Source: Anastatus disparis | Taxonomy: Eukaryota > Arthropoda > Insecta > Hymenoptera > Eupelmidae | Assembly: GCA_017163975.1 (NCBI GenBank) | Contig: JAFFSR010000035.1 | Location: forward strand, 868,001 to 932,000 | Length of the DNA stretch: 64,000 nucleotides | Direction: 5' to 3' | Shown: one piece after another, positions 46,758 to 57,755 of the stretch | Numbering within the stretch: the stretch's first letter is position 1 | How the letters are laid out: each line of letters opens with the position of its first letter | Program-made: the position numbers and the translations under genes | Notes under the pieces: model-generated | What the model saw: the letters and a program-made list of their open reading frames with translations, nothing else | Told to the model about the DNA's origin: nothing | Databases searched by the model: none

Positions 46758-47390
46758 ATGGTTTTGACTGAGGAAGATAAATTGATTGTTAAAAGACAGG
46801 GATTGTATAGTGGAATTGCTTTCATGTTAACTGATATTCATATATTAGAATTTAATAACATTTCAAACCAGTGCACCTCATTCGACATGCAATTGACTTC
46901 ACTAATTTAGAGACCACAATATGTTCATTCAGTACTGATTGATGGGGAATTTATACAGTTATTATTTACCGAAAATTTAGAAAAAAGTCACCGGATTTGT
47001 GTGTATTATAATAATAAGGTAATTCATATATATAGACAATTTGAATCTTATATATTTACAAGATGAGTATAAGATTTATATAAACAGATTATTTCCAAAC
47101 AAATCAGAATTAAGCACAGTATTCGAAACAGTACAATCACAAACGAATAATTATGATTGTAGCGTTTTTGCAATGGTTTTTGCTGTTGCAGTACTTTATA
47201 ATTTAGGTCCATGTTGTTTAAGATATAATGTTTCTCAAATGCGATTACATTTATAAAGAATTTTTAAAACGCAAAAAATAAAAATGTTTCCAGTTTTACA
47301 AAATTATAATAATGCAAAAATTAAATTCAATGAAGAAAAAAAAGAATCAAAAGAAATAGTTGAAAAAGAAACTTTATTTGTAAAAAAACT
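46758..47390 (+). pseudogene. Ulp1/C48-like cysteine protease region of the Helitron
   Basis: From ATG at 46758 the frame opens MVLTEEDKLIVKRQGLYSGI. After frame breaks near 46908 and 47045, a segment with QSQTNNYDCSVFAMVFAV carries the Cys of a papain-like Ulp1/SENP fold (usual pattern N-x-x-D-C-G-x-x), followed by LYNLGPCCLRYNVSQMRLHL. Serine replaces the usual glycine after the Cys. The upstream His/Asp region is disrupted. Protease domains of this class, which cleave ubiquitin-like modifiers, occur in some Helitron and other TE proteins. Function here is lost. Confidence 0.6.
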
Positions 47391-47393
47391 TAA

Positions 47394-47810
47394 GAGCTTG
47401 ACGAAGCGGCCCCCTTCTAATAATATTTCCAATCCTAACTTATGAATAAACGATGCGTTCAATCAAGTTTTTTTGCTACAAAGTAAAAATTTGTAAGATT
47501 ATACTCCAGTGCGGACAACTCAAGAAATCCACCAAAATATTAGACATATAAAGTTATAATAAAAACTTTCAATGTATCGTATTTTAAAGTTAGGTCTTTC
47601 AAGTTTGATATCTAATTTCCAATCCAAGCTCATAAAAAAATAACAAGTCTAAGTGATTTTTTATTTTGACAAAAATCATTGTAGTAATATAGCTTTAGTA
47701 CGGACAAGTCATTATATTTGTTTAATTTATTAGTTTAAAAAGATACTGATATAATAAAAAAAGCAAAACTCAAGTGATGCAGCTCCGACATCCCGTTAGT
47801 AGGTAAATGG
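47394..47810. mobile_element. GTCCGC MITE with LINE fragments inserted in the Helitron
   Basis: The left margin TTAAGAGCTTGACGAAGC and the right margin TGCAGCTCCGACATCCCGTTA are the same LINE words that flank the MITE at 19147-19446. The intervening 47416-47710 is the same MITE (AGTGCGGACAACTC internal, TTTAGTACGGACAAG at the end). The MITE-in-LINE combination therefore moved or was copied as a unit. It splits the Helitron reading frame. Confidence 0.65.
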
Positions 47811-47867
47811 TAACAGAAGAATCACATAAATATAATAAAATTTCAGAAAAAGACATTATTATGGAAA

Positions 47868-48560
47868 TGCGAGAAACAAAAAAGTAATGATAAATTAGAA
47901 CTAAGACGTGTTCAAGAAACTTTATGTAAGAAAAAAGCTTATATGAAAATGAAAAAAGGACAACCAAATAAATATAAACAGAAATTAGAAAATACTAACA
48001 TAACAAAATGGCAATTCAAGGAAACAATGGGTACTGATAAATTTGAACAAATACGTGCGAATGAGGCTTTACGTAAGAAAGAAGCTTATATAAAAATTAA
48101 AGAAAAACAACCAAAAAAATATGAAGAAAAATTAGAAAATGTTAAGTGTGAACGATTAAAAATTGAAGATAATAATTATAATGAAAATTAGAATAATAAT
48201 AATCATAATAACAATCATAATATTGTATTAAACGAAGTTATTGATAAAACAATAAAGGGCAAAGTAGAAAAAAAATTAAAGAAATTAAATGAAAAAATAT
48301 TAATTGAAAAAATTAATTTGAAACTGATTGGTTGTATGGCAAATATGTATTTCGATGAAAATCTCATATCTGAAAATTACATTGGTTCCATGACGAATAC
48401 ATGTGTTTATTGTGATGCGCAACATTTTGCTTTTTAACATACTAAAAGTAACGATTTCTCCAATTGTTGTCATAAAGGTAAAGTAGAATTGTTAGAAAAT
48501 CCACCTTACCCAGAACGATTAATGTTTTGAGCAACTGAATTTACGAAAGAAAGTATTGAT
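47868..48560 (+). pseudogene. Lysine-rich modules and Cys/His cluster of the Helitron protein
   Basis: Two modules of about 40 residues are visible: one with KKKAYMKMKKGQPNKYKQKL and one with TDKFEQIRANEALRKKEAYI followed by KEKQPKKYEEKLEN. Downstream, CVYCDAQHF and CCHKGKVELLENPPYPERL form a likely zinc-binding cluster preceding the Rep domain. Stops interrupt at several points (near 48190, 48438, 48528, 48565). The same modules, in at least four copies, make up the inverted fragment at 2951-5160, so the repeat number varies between copies. Confidence 0.65.
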
Positions 48561-48578
48561 TTTTGAAGAAATGTTAGG

Positions 48579-50640
48579 TTGTACAATAATGCTTTAGCAT
48601 TCGCAAGTTTTGATCCCAATTTTGATACATTGCCGAGTAAAGGACCACAAGTTATTAGAATATGTGGACAAATTTACCATAATGTATATGCGTTACGTCC
48701 TAATAAAGATGAAGCACTTAAATATGGACAATTATATATTTTAGATAATGAAATGGCAACGATTGAACGACATAAGTTTAATACAAACTTAACATTATTA
48801 AAACATTCAGATAACTTAATGAGAGATATCAACCCTCATGCTAAAGCCTATAAAATAAAGCATGAAGCAGGAGAAGAAGAACTACAACGATGTGCAAAAA
48901 TCAATTGTCTTCTGAAAACTGTTACTATGCCTATTGTCCGCAATAATAATTTCGATAGAAAATAGATATAATCTACCTACCTGTAATGATGTAGCAATAG
49001 TATACGTTGGAGAAGACGATATGCCTCCTATTGAACGTGATATTGTCATTTACCCTAAGTCTGATAAACCAATCAGTATACTAAAAATTAGCAAACACAC
49101 AGATCCTATGACATATTCGCTTATTCATCCTAATGGTGGTTTTAGATGGATGTCAAATATGAAAAATAAATTTGGGAAATCTAATAATAAAAATTTGCAA
49201 TTTTATAATTATAAATTTAGTGTTAGAAATGAATTTAATCTATTTCTTAATTTAGGAAAATTATCTCAACAGTTCATTGTTGATGCGTTTGTAAAAGTTG
49301 AAACCTCCAGATTATATTTTATTCGAAAAAACCAAAACGTATTAAGAAGTGATTGTTACAAAGGTGTTATGGACTATTTACATAACAAAAAAGAATTGGA
49401 TTATTCAAAAATTAGAAAAATGGTAATATTACTAACAAATTTTACAGGAAGTCCACGATTTTTAAAACAAAATTACATTGATTCAATAACACTTGTAAAT
49501 TATCATGGTAAACCTGACCTTTTTGTAACTATGACCTGTGACCCACATTGGAAAGAAATAACTGAAAACTTGGAAATTTATAAAAATGCAATAGATAGAC
49601 CAGATATTATAACAAAAGTATTTTATCAAAAAGTAGAATTCAAAAATTTAGTAATGAAAAGGGAATATTAGGAAAATGTATTGCATATAGTTATGTAATT
49701 GAATTTCAAAAACGAGGATTACCACATATGCATATGTTATTATTCTTAGATAAAAATGATAAATTTGACATTCCTGAAAAAGTTGATAAAATAATAAGTG
49801 CAGAAATCCGAAATAGAGATATTTATCCAAAATTATATAGTATTGTTAAACAATTTATGATACACGGTCCCTGTGGTATGCAAAATATAAATTGTCCGTG
49901 TATGGATAAAAATACGAAACAATGTACGAAAAATTTTCCAAAAAAATTTAATAACACAACAACATTTAAATCAAATAGGTATCCACTATACAAACGCAAA
50001 AATGATGGTGTCGAAATTATTTTTAAAAATATTTTTACAGAAAGAATTGCAGATTATGGATTCGTTGTTCCTTATAATCCTTACTTATTATTGAAATTTA
50101 ATGCACACATAAACGTATAAGTTTGTTCCACTGTACAATGCATTAAATATTTATTCAAATACTGTTATAAAGGTCATGATTGTGCATACATTGAAATACA
50201 TCAAGTAAAAGTTGATTTTAGATCAGAAAATTAAGACACTTTTGAAAATGACAATAGTGAAAATGTTGAATATGAATATGACGAAATCAAACAATACATT
50301 AATACACGATATTTATGTCCACCTGAAGCAATGCACAGATTATTAGAATATCCTTTACACGTTATTCCACATACTATAAAACGTCTAAGCGTTCATGAAG
50401 AGAATCAACAAAACGTATTTTTTAAAGAAGGAAAAGAAGAAATGATCATGCAAAAAAATGTTGGAACAACATTAAGAGCATATTTTGAATCGAATAGAGA
50501 AGATTTCGAAGCACGAAATTACTTATATTCAGAAATACCAAATTTTTATACATTTGATGAAAAACTGAAAAAGTGGAATAAAAGAAAAAAAAAAAAGAAA
50601 ACCAATACTCAGTAGAATGTACTTAGTAAGTCTGAAAGAT
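48579..50640 (+). pseudogene. Helitron Rep (HUH endonuclease) region
   Basis: This contains the Helitron-like N-terminal domain (48579-49671, with DLFVTMTCDPHWKEITENL near 49525) and the Rep core. The HUH motif reads KRGLPHMHMLLFL, with its His codons at 49725-49727 and 49731-49733. The tyrosine motif KYLFKYCYKGHD lies at about 50145-50180. These residues nick DNA and form the covalent 5'-phosphotyrosine link in rolling-circle transposition. Stops or shifts occur at 49669-49671, 50118 and about 50232. Catalytic motifs are preserved although the frame is broken. Confidence 0.85.
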
Positions 50641-52900
50641 AGAGAACGTTATTTTACTAGGTTATTACTATTACATGTTAAAGGAGCCACGTCTTTTGAA
50701 GCTTTGCGTACTGTTGATGATGTGATGTACAATTCGTTTTATGTGGCAGCTAAGGCATAACAATTAATTAATAAAGATAAAGAATGGGATAGATGCTTGG
50801 AAAAAGCATCTTCAACAGAATTCCTTTATGCTCTTTGTGAATCATTTGCTTTTATTTGCGTTTTTCATAATCCTATAAGTGCACGAGATTTATATGAAAA
50901 ATATAAAGATAAATTTTACCACCCTAAATACGAAAAAAATGTAGGTAAAAATCTTGCATTGAATGTTATTAAAAATAATTTACAAGTCAATGGATTTTCA
51001 TTAAACGATTTTAATTTACCTAACATAAGCACATTTATAGAAGAAGATAATAATGAAAAAATTTTATATCATAATAATTATATTCTTAATGAATTAGAAA
51101 TAAAAAAAAATTCTTTAAATAATAAACAAAAGCAAATATTCGACTCTACACTAAGAAGTTTAAACAACCAAAGTAAAGACAAATATATTTTTATAGATGG
51201 ACCGGGTGGAAGTGGAAAAAGTTATTTACTTAACGTTTTAACGGCAGGCTGGAGTAGATCCTGATACCGACCGAGTAACAATTGAGTTGTTTGTTATTTA
51301 CTCAAGTATTAATCGGTGTATCTTCAAATTAAAGGTTGAGCGCAATAGATATTATTATTATGAACATCTATGCACAAGAAAAAAAAATTCTACCGCTTTG
51401 TTTTTGAGAAAAGTAAGGAACACCGAAGTAAAAGTTTATGTTTATAATATTTTTGCGTTCCTTACTTTTCTCAAAAACAAATCGGTAGATTTTTTTCTTC
51501 TTGTGCATAAATATTTGTAATAATAATATCTATTGCGCTTAACCTTCAATTTGCAGATACACCGATTAATACTTGAGTAAATAACAAAAATTTTAATTAG
51601 ACAAGGACAGCGAATCCGGCCTGCTCTTAATGGTTTATTTTAAATATCATACCATACATTATTTATGTGTAGCTTTGACAGGTATAGCAGCGAATTCATT
51701 AGTCGATGGAAGTACCGTGCATACAACATTTAAACTACCGTTATATATAACAGATTGTACAACTTGTAATGTTAAGCCTAATTCTGCAGAAGGCAAATAA
51801 TTAAAGGAAACACAAATAATTATTTGGGATGAAATATCCATGACTTTAAAATTTGCTTTTGAAGCGGTTGATCGTCTTTTTCAAGATTTATACAATGTAA
51901 ACCAACACTTCGGTGGTAAAACTGTAATTATATCAGGAGATTTCAGGTAAACATTACCAATTGTACGACATGATAGCCGTATGAACATTATTGAAAATTC
52001 AGTTAAATTTAGTTCATTATGGCAAAATTTTAAGCAAATGAAGTTAAATGAAAATCTGCGAGTTTCGGATAATGATAATAATTTTAAACAATGGTTATTA
52101 GACATCGGAGAAGGAAAACGCCGCGATGTTTTTGAAGATGATAATGAAGTAACTGCTATACCAGATAATTTTATCATTGAAAAAAATCTTGTCGAAAAAA
52201 TATTCGGAAAAACAATAAAAATAAACAATACGAATCTAACAAAAAAAGTTATTTTGGCTCCTAAAAATAATGATGATACTGAAATCAATAACAATGTTTG
52301 GAGCTTAATGGAAGGAAACTATGTTGAATATTTGAGTATTGATACTGCTGAAGATGATAACAAAGAAAATTTAGATATTATGTTACCTACAGAATTTTTA
52401 AATAAGTTAACTCCTAATGGACTTTCACCACATAAATTACATTTGAAAGTAGGGGCTATCATTATACTTTTAAGAAATTTAAATGTCAATAAGGGACTTT
52501 GTAATGGAACAAGGTTGATAGTAAAAGAATGCTTAAATATTCCATTCAAGCGGAATTAGCAACTGGTCAAAACAAAGGTAAATAAGTTTTCATTCCAAGA
52601 ATAAATTAATCTCCATCTACAGAAGAAATTCCATTCAATATGCAACGAAAACAGTTTCCTATTAGATTAGGATTTGCAATGACTATTAATAAATTACAAG
52701 GACAATCTTATGAAAAAGTTGGTGTTTATTTGCCGTCACCAGTTTTCAGTCATGGGCAATTATATGTTGCTCTTTCAAGGACGAAATTTAAAAACAATTT
52801 AAAATTATTTTTAGGTGACTACGCTATTGTCAACGGAGAAAATAAAAATGATCAGAATACAATATATACAAAAAACATTGTTTATAAAGAGATATTATAA
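50641..52900 (+). pseudogene. Helitron Pif1-like helicase
   Basis: The frame 50797-51264 ends in the Walker A motif IDGPGGSGKSYLLNVL and is cut there by a 385-bp TTAA element. It resumes after 51631 with LTGIAANSLVDGSTVHTTFK, the Walker B motif IIWDEISM near 51820, and GGKTVIISGDFR. Later segments 51981-52559 and 52640-52900 include the C-terminal helicase motifs TINKLQGQSYEKVGVYLPSP and QLYVALSRTK. The domain order is that of Pif1/RecD-like helicases. Stops lie near 51800, 51950, 52558 and 52583. Confidence 0.87.
51242..51626. mobile_element. TTAA-flanked MITE (copy 3) inside the helicase
   Basis: It is flanked by TTAA at 51238-51241 and 51627-51630, has the same 385-bp length as copy 1, and its termini are CGGCAGGCTGGAG and CCGGCCTGCTC. 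It inserted immediately after the Walker A region. Lack of the nested element seen in copy 2 makes it the cleanest reference copy. Confidence 0.9.
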
Positions 52901-53021
52901 AGAATATGTCAATATGTATTCAATATTTATGTTTTAGATTGTGTTAATAGTTGAACTCGAAATATAATAAAATATATGATATTTAATAAAAATAAATATC
53001 AACTGACGCTTTCAAAATAGT

Positions 53022-53702
53022 TTAATTTAAATTTAATGTCTTGAATTTATTGCTGTTTTTGTGAACACGGAGCGATTCATTACTTTCAAAACGTTTCCTA
53101 TGAACACTTGTAGCCTCAAGAATATGTTTATAATTTTGCTTATCATTCGAACTTACTTTTTTTAGGTCAGGTTGTTTTACAAAAAGCAGTTCTAATAACC
53201 CCTCTGTTTTCAGATATTTGACATCCTTGACCCTTATGAGATCATTTTCAAAGTGAACAGACGAATCTCCTATTCGATAACTAGTGCCTTCTTTGCGAAC
53301 ACCATAAATTTTATCCAAATCGATAGTTTCATTTCGTTTGAGCTTAAAAAGGTATTTGTTAACATGATCATCTTCATCACCTTCACTCTGAGCTGATTCG
53401 AATTCCGTGTCCGTTTGATGTATAACAGTATCGTTCAGGAATGAGCCATCTGACTCCATATAAGAGTTGTTGATCGTATCATTGGTACTCATAGTTTTAG
53501 TGACTTCTTCTTTGGTCTTAGGATGAATAGCAGATGTTTGAACGAGTTTCTGTAGTGGATCGACTATTAGTTTGAAAGTTTGTTCTATTGCTTTTTTGAA
53601 ATTCTCCGTTCCATACTTCAATATATTATATTTGCGCTTAACGGCATTTCGTGCTTTTATAAGTTGATAAAGTATATCTTTCTTTTGTAGAGAATCAGTC
53701 AT
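53022..53702 (-). CDS. DUF8207-like Maverick-associated protein
   Basis: This open frame of 226 residues starts MTDSLQKKDILYQLIKARNA. Its N-terminal part is helical and Lys-rich. A Ser/Thr/Asp/Glu-rich linker (ESAQSEGDEDD) follows, then a compact C-terminal domain (IYGVRKEGTSYRIGDSSVHF, LKTEGLLELLFVKQPDLKKV) and a basic tail. I associate the C-terminal domain with DUF8207, frequent in insect genomes beside Maverick capsid genes; this is from memory. Its function is unknown; a structural or DNA-binding virion role is plausible from its location. Unlike its neighbours the frame is intact. Confidence 0.65.
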   Translation of the reverse strand: MTDSLQKKDILYQLIKARNAVKRKYNILKYGTENFKKAIEQTFKLIVDPLQKLVQTSAIHPKTKEEVTKTMSTNDTINNSYMESDGSFLNDTVIHQTDTEFESAQSEGDEDDHVNKYLFKLKRNETIDLDKIYGVRKEGTSYRIGDSSVHFENDLIRVKDVKYLKTEGLLELLFVKQPDLKKVSSNDKQNYKHILEATSVHRKRFESNESLRVHKNSNKFKTLNLN

Positions 53703-53743
53703 CTTAACGATTCAGCGTTCAATCACAGATTGTTACAATAATA

Positions 53744-54430
53744 CTAAGTACGCTCTATATTAATAACAAAACAGTCGAAGCCCTTTCTGTACCTGCCAGC
53801 ATTGATCGGACTATCTTTGTCAATCATTAAAAAACCATATTTATCATCCGACCAACATTGTGAACATAAATTTTTAAACTGCACATAAGTCATGTCCGAA
53901 TTCACATGATCGTCATATAAATGTTTTAAATTCTTGTCATCCTGCCGAAATATCACCAATAAATTAACATTATCTTTTACAAGATGTTTTGGTACGTGAG
54001 CGTAAGACTGGCAGAGATAGTAACAATTAACGTTTTTATGCTTACCCATGCAGAAATATGCTCTGACGTTATCTTAATTCTCGCAGGCTACGCCATCGAA
54101 TATCATTATAGAATTTGGTATAGCTTCATCCGGTTTTATGACTGATTCATGTCCACTAAATAGAAAGTATTGTATGCCATATATTAGTTCAAGAAGCTGC
54201 TTCAGAAACTTATACTTTGGTTGATGAAGAGACTTAGAGTAGACATATATATTCTCGAATCTTAGTCCGTTAGGATGTGCAATTATGGCAAGCAAACTAT
54301 TAGTTTTCCCGCAATTAGATGGTCCACAAAAGAGAGCTTATATACTCTCATGAGCATTAGTCTTCGTGTAGTCTCTGTAAGGTGATGATCGTACACTATC
54401 GAAAACGTCGACGCGGGCGTGGTTTTCTTA
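53744..54430 (-). pseudogene. FtsK/HerA-type packaging ATPase, broken
   Basis: On the minus strand a Walker A segment (GPSNCGKTN, about 54302-54328) is followed by NGLRFENIYVYSKSLHQPKY, a Walker B-like IMIFDGVACEN, then CYYLCQSYAHVPKHLVKDNV and KYGFLMIDKDSP. This order suits the A32/FtsK-HerA genome-packaging ATPases of Mavericks. TAA at 54338-54340 just before Walker A and TAA at 54074-54076 interrupt the same frame, with no frameshift. It is transcribed away from the capsid genes, next to the DUF8207-like gene. Confidence 0.75.
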
Positions 54431-54433
54431 ACA

Positions 54434-55090
54434 AATTAATTAACAGCCTTCCAATCGAACTTCATATTCCTGGATATCAATATTGTGGTCCCAATCAATC
54501 CTCTCGACAAAGCGTGTAAAGAACACGATACTTATTCAAAAAATCGTGAGAACATTGAAGCCAGAAACGCTGCAGACAAAAAATTAGCAAACAAAGCCCT
54601 GCAAAGGGTAATTTCTAAAGACGCAGCATTGGGAGAAAAAACGGCTGCTTACGTTGTTACAAACGCTATGAAATTAAAATCTACATTTGGTATGGGAATA
54701 AAAAAAAGAAGAGATAAAAGAAAGAGAAAGAAAAAGAAGCCAACCATGACAAGTCTAAATAATATAGTGAAGGCTGCTTCTAAGTCAATCGTTCCTTGCA
54801 AATGTGCTCGTAAAGTCATTATGTCAGCCTTGAAGGGTGCACGCAGAGCTATTAAGGCTGCTGGTGGTAAAAAGAACGTTAAGATTCCTTGCATATTAGC
54901 TATTCCGTCTAAAATTGGTGGATTTTTACCGTTTCTTATGCCACTTTTGGCTGGATTGAGTGCTGCTGGTGGTATCGCAGGAGGTGCTGCTGGAATAGCC
55001 AAAGTAGTTAATGATACGAAAGCTGCAAAAAATCTTCTAGAGGAGAATAAAAGACATAATAAAAAAAATGGAAGAAATAGCTCTCAGTAA
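54434..55090 (+). pseudogene. PLA2-like domain plus basic core protein of the Maverick element
   Basis: The start region contains a Ca-loop-like segment (IPGYQYCGP at about 54457-54484) in one frame. The main 201-residue frame, starting 54485, continues with PLDKACKEHDTYSKN, the C-x-x-H-D active-site pattern of phospholipase A2-like domains, so a short deletion and shift lies between. Residues 60-120 are strongly basic (KKRRDKRKRKKKKP). Residues 125-185 hold a glycine/alanine-rich hydrophobic stretch (GGFLPFLMPLLAGLSAAGG), like adenovirus-type minor core or membrane-active proteins. Such PLA2-like domains also occur in parvoviruses. The gene is damaged; no restored version is given. Confidence 0.65.
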
Positions 55091-55549
55091 AGGTCTTTAT
55101 TTGAAACCGCATAAGATAGGACTCGGCCTTCGCCTAAAGCCATTCAATGGTAGAGGTGTAAAAAAAAAGTCGCTCGAGATAAGGTTACCGAACCGAGCAC
55201 TTACCGATGCAAATATCACAAAATACGCAAAAATATTGAAAATTCCAAATGTTTGAGGAGTATTTATGCGAAATGCATTACCAAAAAACGGCCCACGTTA
55301 TCATGAGTCAGCTATAATTAATCTCGATGAAGCAGATGGACCGGGTACACATTAGGTAGCGTATAAAAAGCATGGAAATGATGTTGTTTATTTTGATAGA
55401 TTTGGTGATCTTCAACCGCCTTGGAAATAATGATATATTTAAGAGTCGATGAAATAAAGTATGATCCGGAAAGATATCAGAACTTCAACTCGTTTAATTG
55501 TCGTCATCTGTGCTTAACGTTCTTGAGTAACAAACTAAATGCTATATAA
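55068..55549 (+). pseudogene. Adenain-like cysteine protease, broken
   Basis: From ATG at 55068 (overlapping the end of the previous frame), a basic leader is followed by a segment with FMRNALPKNGPRYHESAIIN, then GPGTH (His of the catalytic pair), DVVYFDRFGDLQPP, and, in another frame near 55487-55520, FNSFNCRHLCL with the catalytic Cys at 55499-55501. The family is the adenovirus-type maturation protease that trims capsid proteins. Damage: TGA at 55254-55256, TAG at 55353-55355 where a Trp codon is expected, TAA after QPPWK, and a frameshift before the Cys region. The usual Gly after the Cys is Arg. Confidence 0.75.
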
Positions 55550-55550
55550 G
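55543..55550 (+). promoter_or_regulatory. TATA box of the penton-like gene
   Basis: TGCTATATAAGATG lies 43 bp upstream of the ATG at 55593 and overlaps the stop codon of the protease frame. The same GCTATATAA context precedes the major capsid gene at 56333-56341. Confidence 0.6.
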
Positions 55551-55592
55551 ATGGATATGCACAGACACTAACTCATTAGCAATTCAGCAAGC

Positions 55593-56299
55593 ATGGAGGA
55601 TTTTTTGACGTTGAGTCTTTCTAATAAATCATTCATACTCGAAGCACAGTATTTTCCACCGATCGAACTTTCAAAGGAAAATAACTACGTTTTAGGATTA
55701 GTTGGATTTTCAACCTTTAATTCAATACCAAATATTGACGCTGGTAATAATAAATTCTACGTCGGTACAGAAGAAGTTCTTTTACCCACAGGTAGTTACG
55801 AAATAGCAGGTATAGAATATTACCTCCGCGAGACACTAGCTTCAAAGGGTATCTAATATATATATATATATATACAATCAGTATATAACCTAATAGTAAT
55901 ACGCTTCGCAGTGTAATAACGTGCAGCCACTCCATCGACTTTAGACCACCAGATTCTATTGGCGCTTTGTTGGATTTCACTAAACGCGTTCTTCAAGCAG
56001 AAATTACTCACGACTCCGATCTACCAGTAGCTATATTAAAAGTCAACGCTCTACGAGTTGAGTGTAATATCACCTCGGGTGCCTATATAAACGGTCAACG
56101 AGTGCACACAATACACGAGTTTTTTTCAGCAGTGCCGCCAGGATATAAGATCATTGGAGTTCCATCATCAGTCATTTACCTTCCGATCGCCGTCAAAAGC
56201 ATAGATCACATACACGTGCGTTTAGTCGATCAAGACGGACAATTAGTTAATTTTTGAGGAGAAATAATTACTGTCAGATTACATCTGAAACAAACGTGA
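55593..56299 (+). pseudogene. Penton-like minor capsid protein, broken
   Basis: The first part (55593-55856) encodes an N-terminal beta-rich segment (FLTLSLSNKSFILEAQYFPP, VLLPTGSYEIAGIEYYLRET). A TA microsatellite expansion at about 55855-55875 and a frame change interrupt it. The second part (about 55935-56299) holds the C-terminal domain (DLPVAILKVNALRVECNITS, GYKIIGVPSSVIYLPIAVKS), with a TGA at 56255-56257 inside. The layout and position suit the single jelly-roll penton-like proteins of Mavericks. The middle region also appears to be missing. Confidence 0.65.
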
Positions 56300-56334
56300 T
56301 GGGAATCTTATAGAATTCTAAAGTTGGAATAGGC

Positions 56335-56342
56335 TATATAAA
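56335..56342 (+). promoter_or_regulatory. TATA box of the major capsid gene
   Basis: AGGCTATATAAACAG is a strong TATA element about 155 bp upstream of the ATG at 56494. Between them, TTCTATTGTTTGCAG at about 56468-56482 looks like a splice acceptor, so the mRNA may have had a leader intron. I could not identify the donor. Confidence 0.55.
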
Positions 56343-56493
56343 CAGTTCACGATGGCGCCTAGTCATCAGTCGGCGAAAAACAGACAAAGCGCTAACATGG
56401 GGAAACATTCAGTTCTCAAAGAGTCTCAGCCTAAGAGTCCTAGCTTGTGGAAAATAACTTGTGTTTTCTTCTATTGTTTGCAGAATAATAAAA

Positions 56494-57723
56494 ATGGAAG
56501 TAATATTGAGCATAAAGCCCCCCGTAAAGTTTGATGAGTCTGTAGAGCATTACGAAGTACACGCGCATCAACCATATTCAGCACCCAACTTCAATAACAG
56601 CGTCGAAATTCGCATTGCTATTCAACATCAAGATTTGTGCCTCTTACCATCACGCAGTTTACTACACATTTGTGGTAGGCTAGTCGAAAGCAATGGAAAT
56701 GTAACTGATACTAAATTAGTTAACAATGCCATCTGCCATATGTTTGAAGAAATACGCTATGAGATCAATGCAGCGGAAATCGACAAATACAAGAATGTAG
56801 CTTTGACTACTCTGATAAAAGGTTGGATTTTCCTCAATCCTGGTCAAAATTTAATTATTGAAAACGCTGGATGACTTGACCTCGAAGAAACATTGCAATT
56901 GCTAAACACTGCAGGTTACTTTGATGTGTCCATTCATCTGAGCATGATTCTTGGATTTGCTGAAGATTATCGTGAAATTGTAGTCGATGTAAAATATGAA
57001 CTCATTCTGACAAGGTCGAGAAATGACTTGAATGCTGTTGTACAGACATTAACAGCAGCAGCTCAAGAAAATGAATTTGAAGAGTTCCAGATTCAATTAA
57101 CAAAGATAGAGTGGCTCATGCCTTACATTGTAGTATCAAATACTTATAAGATACAACTATTAAATCATATCGAAAAGGATAAATCGATGGATATGAGTTT
57201 TCGTAGTTGGAAACTGTATGAGTATCCACTGCTTCCTACCACATCAAAACACGTTTGGACTGTCAAAACTTCTAATCAATTAGAAAAACCCCGCTTTGTT
57301 GTATTAGGCTTTCAAACAAATCGAAAAAGTCAGAGAAATGTTAACGCAAGTCGTTTTGATCACTGCTACATCAGCAATGTAAAGCTATTTCTCAATTCTC
57401 AATACTATCCATATGGAAATCTAAATTTAGACATAAGCCACAATCAATATGCAATATTATATGACATGTATGCCAACTTTTAAAGCGCATACTACGAAAA
57501 AGACATCGAGCCTATGCTGAAAAAGGAACATTACATCAGATACATGCCTCTGATTGTGATCGATTGCTCTAAGCAAATCGAATCACTAAAAACTGCTTCC
57601 GTGGATTTGGAATTTGAATCAAGAGAAAATTTTCCGGCTTGAACATCCGCTTACTGCTTAATCTTGCACGATCGTATCGTTCAGTATAATCCCGTCAGCG
57701 GTAACGTGAAGAAGCTTGTTTAA
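56494..57723 (+). pseudogene. Maverick major capsid protein (hexon-like), broken by three stops
   Basis: One continuous frame of about 410 codons runs from ATG at 56494 to TAA at 57721-57723. It is interrupted only by TGA at 56872-56874, TAA at 57481-57483 and TGA at 57640-57642, with no frameshift. Recognisable stretches include VEHYEVHAHQPYSAPNFNNS near the N-terminus, LVNNAICHMFEEIRYEINAAEI, LKLYEYPL-type residues in the middle (WKLYEYPLLPTTSKHVWTVK), and VKLFLNSQYYPYGNLNLDIS. These match the double-jelly-roll capsid protein I know from insect Mavericks. The well-kept frame suggests decay began recently compared with the protease gene. Confidence 0.8.
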
Positions 57724-57755
57724 TCCGTCAACCTTGACCTGAAGAAGCTCGTCTA

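Larger units (their letters stand above)
46758..52900 (+). mobile_element. Decayed autonomous-type Helitron
   Basis: In order on the plus strand: a Ulp1-like protease region, lysine-rich ~40-residue modules, a Cys/His cluster, a HUH Rep domain and a Pif1-type superfamily 1 helicase. Rep plus helicase in one reading direction is diagnostic of Helitrons. Many stop codons, a LINE/MITE composite (47394-47810) and a TTAA element (51242-51626) disrupt it. I could not place the 5' TC or the 3' hairpin-CTRR terminus, so the outer limits are those of the coding remnants. Confidence 0.85.
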
